Below, piece by piece: positions 5,956 to 6,741 of a stretch of DNA of 6,741 nt (within the stretch, counting starts at the first letter, position 1; each line of letters starts with the position of its first letter). The notes below the pieces were generated by a model. That model saw nothing but the letters and a program-made list of their open reading frames with translations. It had not been told where the DNA came from and did no database searches. The DNA is taken from NCBI GenBank assembly GCA_023437755.1, contig JAEZFJ010000408.1, positions 1 through 6,741 of the forward strand, read 5' to 3'. Source of the stretch: Pseudomonadota bacterium (GTDB taxonomy: Bacteria; Pseudomonadota; Alphaproteobacteria; Rhizobiales; Devosiaceae). The translations under genes and the position numbers were made by a program.

Positions 5956-6207
5956 ATGCCGAGGTTCTTCTTCAATCACAGGTCCAGCGACGGCCAGCAG
6001 CAAGTCGACGTTGACGGCCTGAAGCTGGACACGCTCAATGCCGCTGTAGACGAGGCCGCTTTCGCCGCAGAGGCCGCGGTAGCACTCTCGGAAGAAGCTG
6101 TTTCAGGCGAGTTCCAGATCGAGGACGAAGGCAGAGTTGTGGTCGCAAGGGTGCCATATACTGCCGCTGACCACCACGACAACGACGCTGTCCCAGAGCA
6201 GCAGTGA
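5956..6207 (+). CDS. DUF6894 small protein
   Basis: An 83-residue soluble acidic protein. It begins MPRFFFNHRSSDG, then DVDGLKLDTLNAAVDEAAFAAEAAV, and ends with a strand-like EGRVVVARVPY. The MPRYFFxxxDG opening, the D.xG.xL/D-L-xxAxxEA helix and the closing hydrophobic strand are the pattern of the DUF6894 family, a group of short alphaproteobacterial proteins with no known activity. The last 12 residues are His/Asp/Gln-rich and probably floppy. It sits behind a perfect EcfG promoter, so it is likely made in stationary phase or under stress. The stop at 6205-6207 overlaps no certain gene, although a DUF2934-like frame begins just after. Confidence 0.8.
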   Translation: MPRFFFNHRSSDGQQQVDVDGLKLDTLNAAVDEAAFAAEAAVALSEEAVSGEFQIEDEGRVVVARVPYTAADHHDNDAVPEQQ

Positions 6208-6238
6208 TCCGTGCGCGCACCAACTCTTTGAGCAACTT

Positions 6239-6403
6239 GTGCGCGTAGCCGCCTACCAGTTCAACGCGCGACCGGCGGGCGGTAGACCGAGGGAGCACTA
6301 CTGGTTCACAGATCGACAAGAAGCGTATAGCGGCGAGCCGAAGAGGATCGGCTGCGGGGCTGATCGGCACAGGCGACTGGGGCCGCTCACCTGGGCCAGG
6401 TGA
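6239..6403 (+). CDS. Possible second DUF2934-like small protein or remnant
   Basis: From GTG 6239 to TGA 6401-6403 the frame codes for 54 residues beginning VRVAAYQFNARPAGGRPREHYWF. This resembles the DUF2934 protein at 5614: both have an AAY helix start, a GRP turn and a YWF helix, with 15 residues between Tyr and YWF in the first and 14 here. The tail after residue 35 is basic and unlike the family. There is no ATG and only a poor ribosome binding site (GAG at 6230-6232). It may be a real gene coupled to the DUF6894 gene 31 bases upstream, a decayed copy, or the 3' part of a frameshifted product. The resemblance is my own eye alignment; chance is not excluded. Confidence 0.4.
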   Translation: MRVAAYQFNARPAGGRPREHYWFTDRQEAYSGEPKRIGCGADRHRRLGPLTWAR

Positions 6404-6619
6404 CCAGAGCAGGAATCCTGGCACTGCATGTGAGAATATTCGCCTGTTGCTCTTAGCTCGGGATCAGGCAGCGCGACTCCGCCAGATCAACCGCACAACA
6501 TGACAATCCGCTGATCTACTTGTCAGCGTGTTTTCATCTTATGAATCAACGAGTTAAATGGGGAACGTTTGGCGTTTGCACCGATTAGGTGGCTATCGAC
6601 CCAGCCATTGGAGCACACC
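6404..6619. other. Non-coding leader before secreted-protein gene
   Basis: This 216-base stretch is richer in A+T than its surroundings, especially 6525-6570, as expected for a promoter region. I find no coding frame. An inverted repeat TGACAA/TTGTCA sits at 6501-6525. The second arm resembles a -35 box, but no good -10 follows at 16-18 bases. A GGAAC at 6561-6565 lacks a CGTT at the EcfG distance. Confidence 0.5.
6501..6525. repeat. Inverted repeat TGACAA-N13-TTGTCA
   Basis: Two perfect six-base arms at 6501-6506 and 6520-6525 are separated by 13 bases, 94 bases before the next start codon. The spacing puts both arms on nearly the same face of the helix (19 bases centre to centre), as for a dimeric regulator, but no regulator gene is present to pair it with. 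Confidence 0.3.
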
Positions 6620-6741
6620 ATGCACACCATCATTGCCAGAAAGGCATCGGCATTCGCCATTCTCGCTGCCTTGGCCGCCATACCGCTCACTGACGCCCAC
6701 GCCCAGAGCGCGAATGCCAGCGCCAAGGGACAGGCCATGGG
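6620..6741 (+). CDS. Secreted protein, N-terminal fragment with signal peptide
   Basis: The gene runs off the end of the window after 40 complete codons. The protein begins with a typical Sec signal peptide: a short basic region (ARK at 6-8), a hydrophobic core SAFAILAALAAIPL (10-23), and a signal peptidase I site with AHA before Gln29, so cleavage between 28 and 29 is likely. No lipobox cysteine is present, so it is periplasmic or outer-surface rather than a lipoprotein. The mature part starts QSANASAKGQAM, which is too short to name. GGAG at 6610-6613 lies six bases before the ATG. The gene has a leader of its own and no evident link to the small stress genes upstream. Confidence 0.75.
   Translation, partial: MHTIIARKASAFAILAALAAIPLTDAHAQSANASAKGQAM

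Noticed and set aside
6561..6590. GGAAC upstream of the secreted-protein gene as a possible EcfG promoter
   Set aside because: The nearest match to the -10 element at the right distance is CGATT, not CGTT, so the pair fails.

Overview
The window is high-G+C DNA from an alphaproteobacterium. Three things point there: a MipZ division-site ATPase, a perfect CtrA box (TTAA-N7-TTAAC) in front of mipZ, and at least one exact promoter for the general stress sigma factor EcfG (GGAAC-N17-CGTT). DUF2934 and DUF6894 small proteins fit the same group. I cannot name the genus from the sequence.

Layout, left to right. 1-190: 3' end of a DUF1028-family gene. 191-314: intergenic region with the CtrA box and a GANTC methylation site. 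315-1151: mipZ. 1335-2336: murB, of the E. coli-like type I, standing outside a division/cell-wall cluster. 2399-3601 on the minus strand, convergent with murB: a complete pcaF/paaJ-type 3-oxoadipyl-CoA thiolase. 3602-4111: a 510-base gap with no convincing gene but with a G+C-rich stem-loop. 4112-5371: a DUF2254 integral membrane protein. 5614-5826: a DUF2934 small protein. 5956-6207: a DUF6894 small protein. 6239-6403: a doubtful second DUF2934-like reading frame. 6404-6619: non-coding leader. 6620 to the end: the first 40 codons of a secreted protein with a clean signal peptide.

The left half is housekeeping: division-plane selection by MipZ, the second committed step of peptidoglycan precursor synthesis by MurB, and the last step of the beta-ketoadipate or phenylacetate route by PcaF. 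These genes are not an operon; each has its own leader or faces the other way. The mipZ promoter looks tied to the CtrA/CcrM cell-cycle circuit.

The right half looks like a small stress-response island. The DUF6894 gene sits behind a perfect EcfG promoter, the DUF2934 gene behind a one-mismatch version at the same spacing, and the DUF2254 membrane protein lies just upstream in the same direction. None of these families has an established biochemical function, so the shared control is the most useful clue about them. No RNA genes, CRISPR arrays, transposases or insertion sequences were seen.
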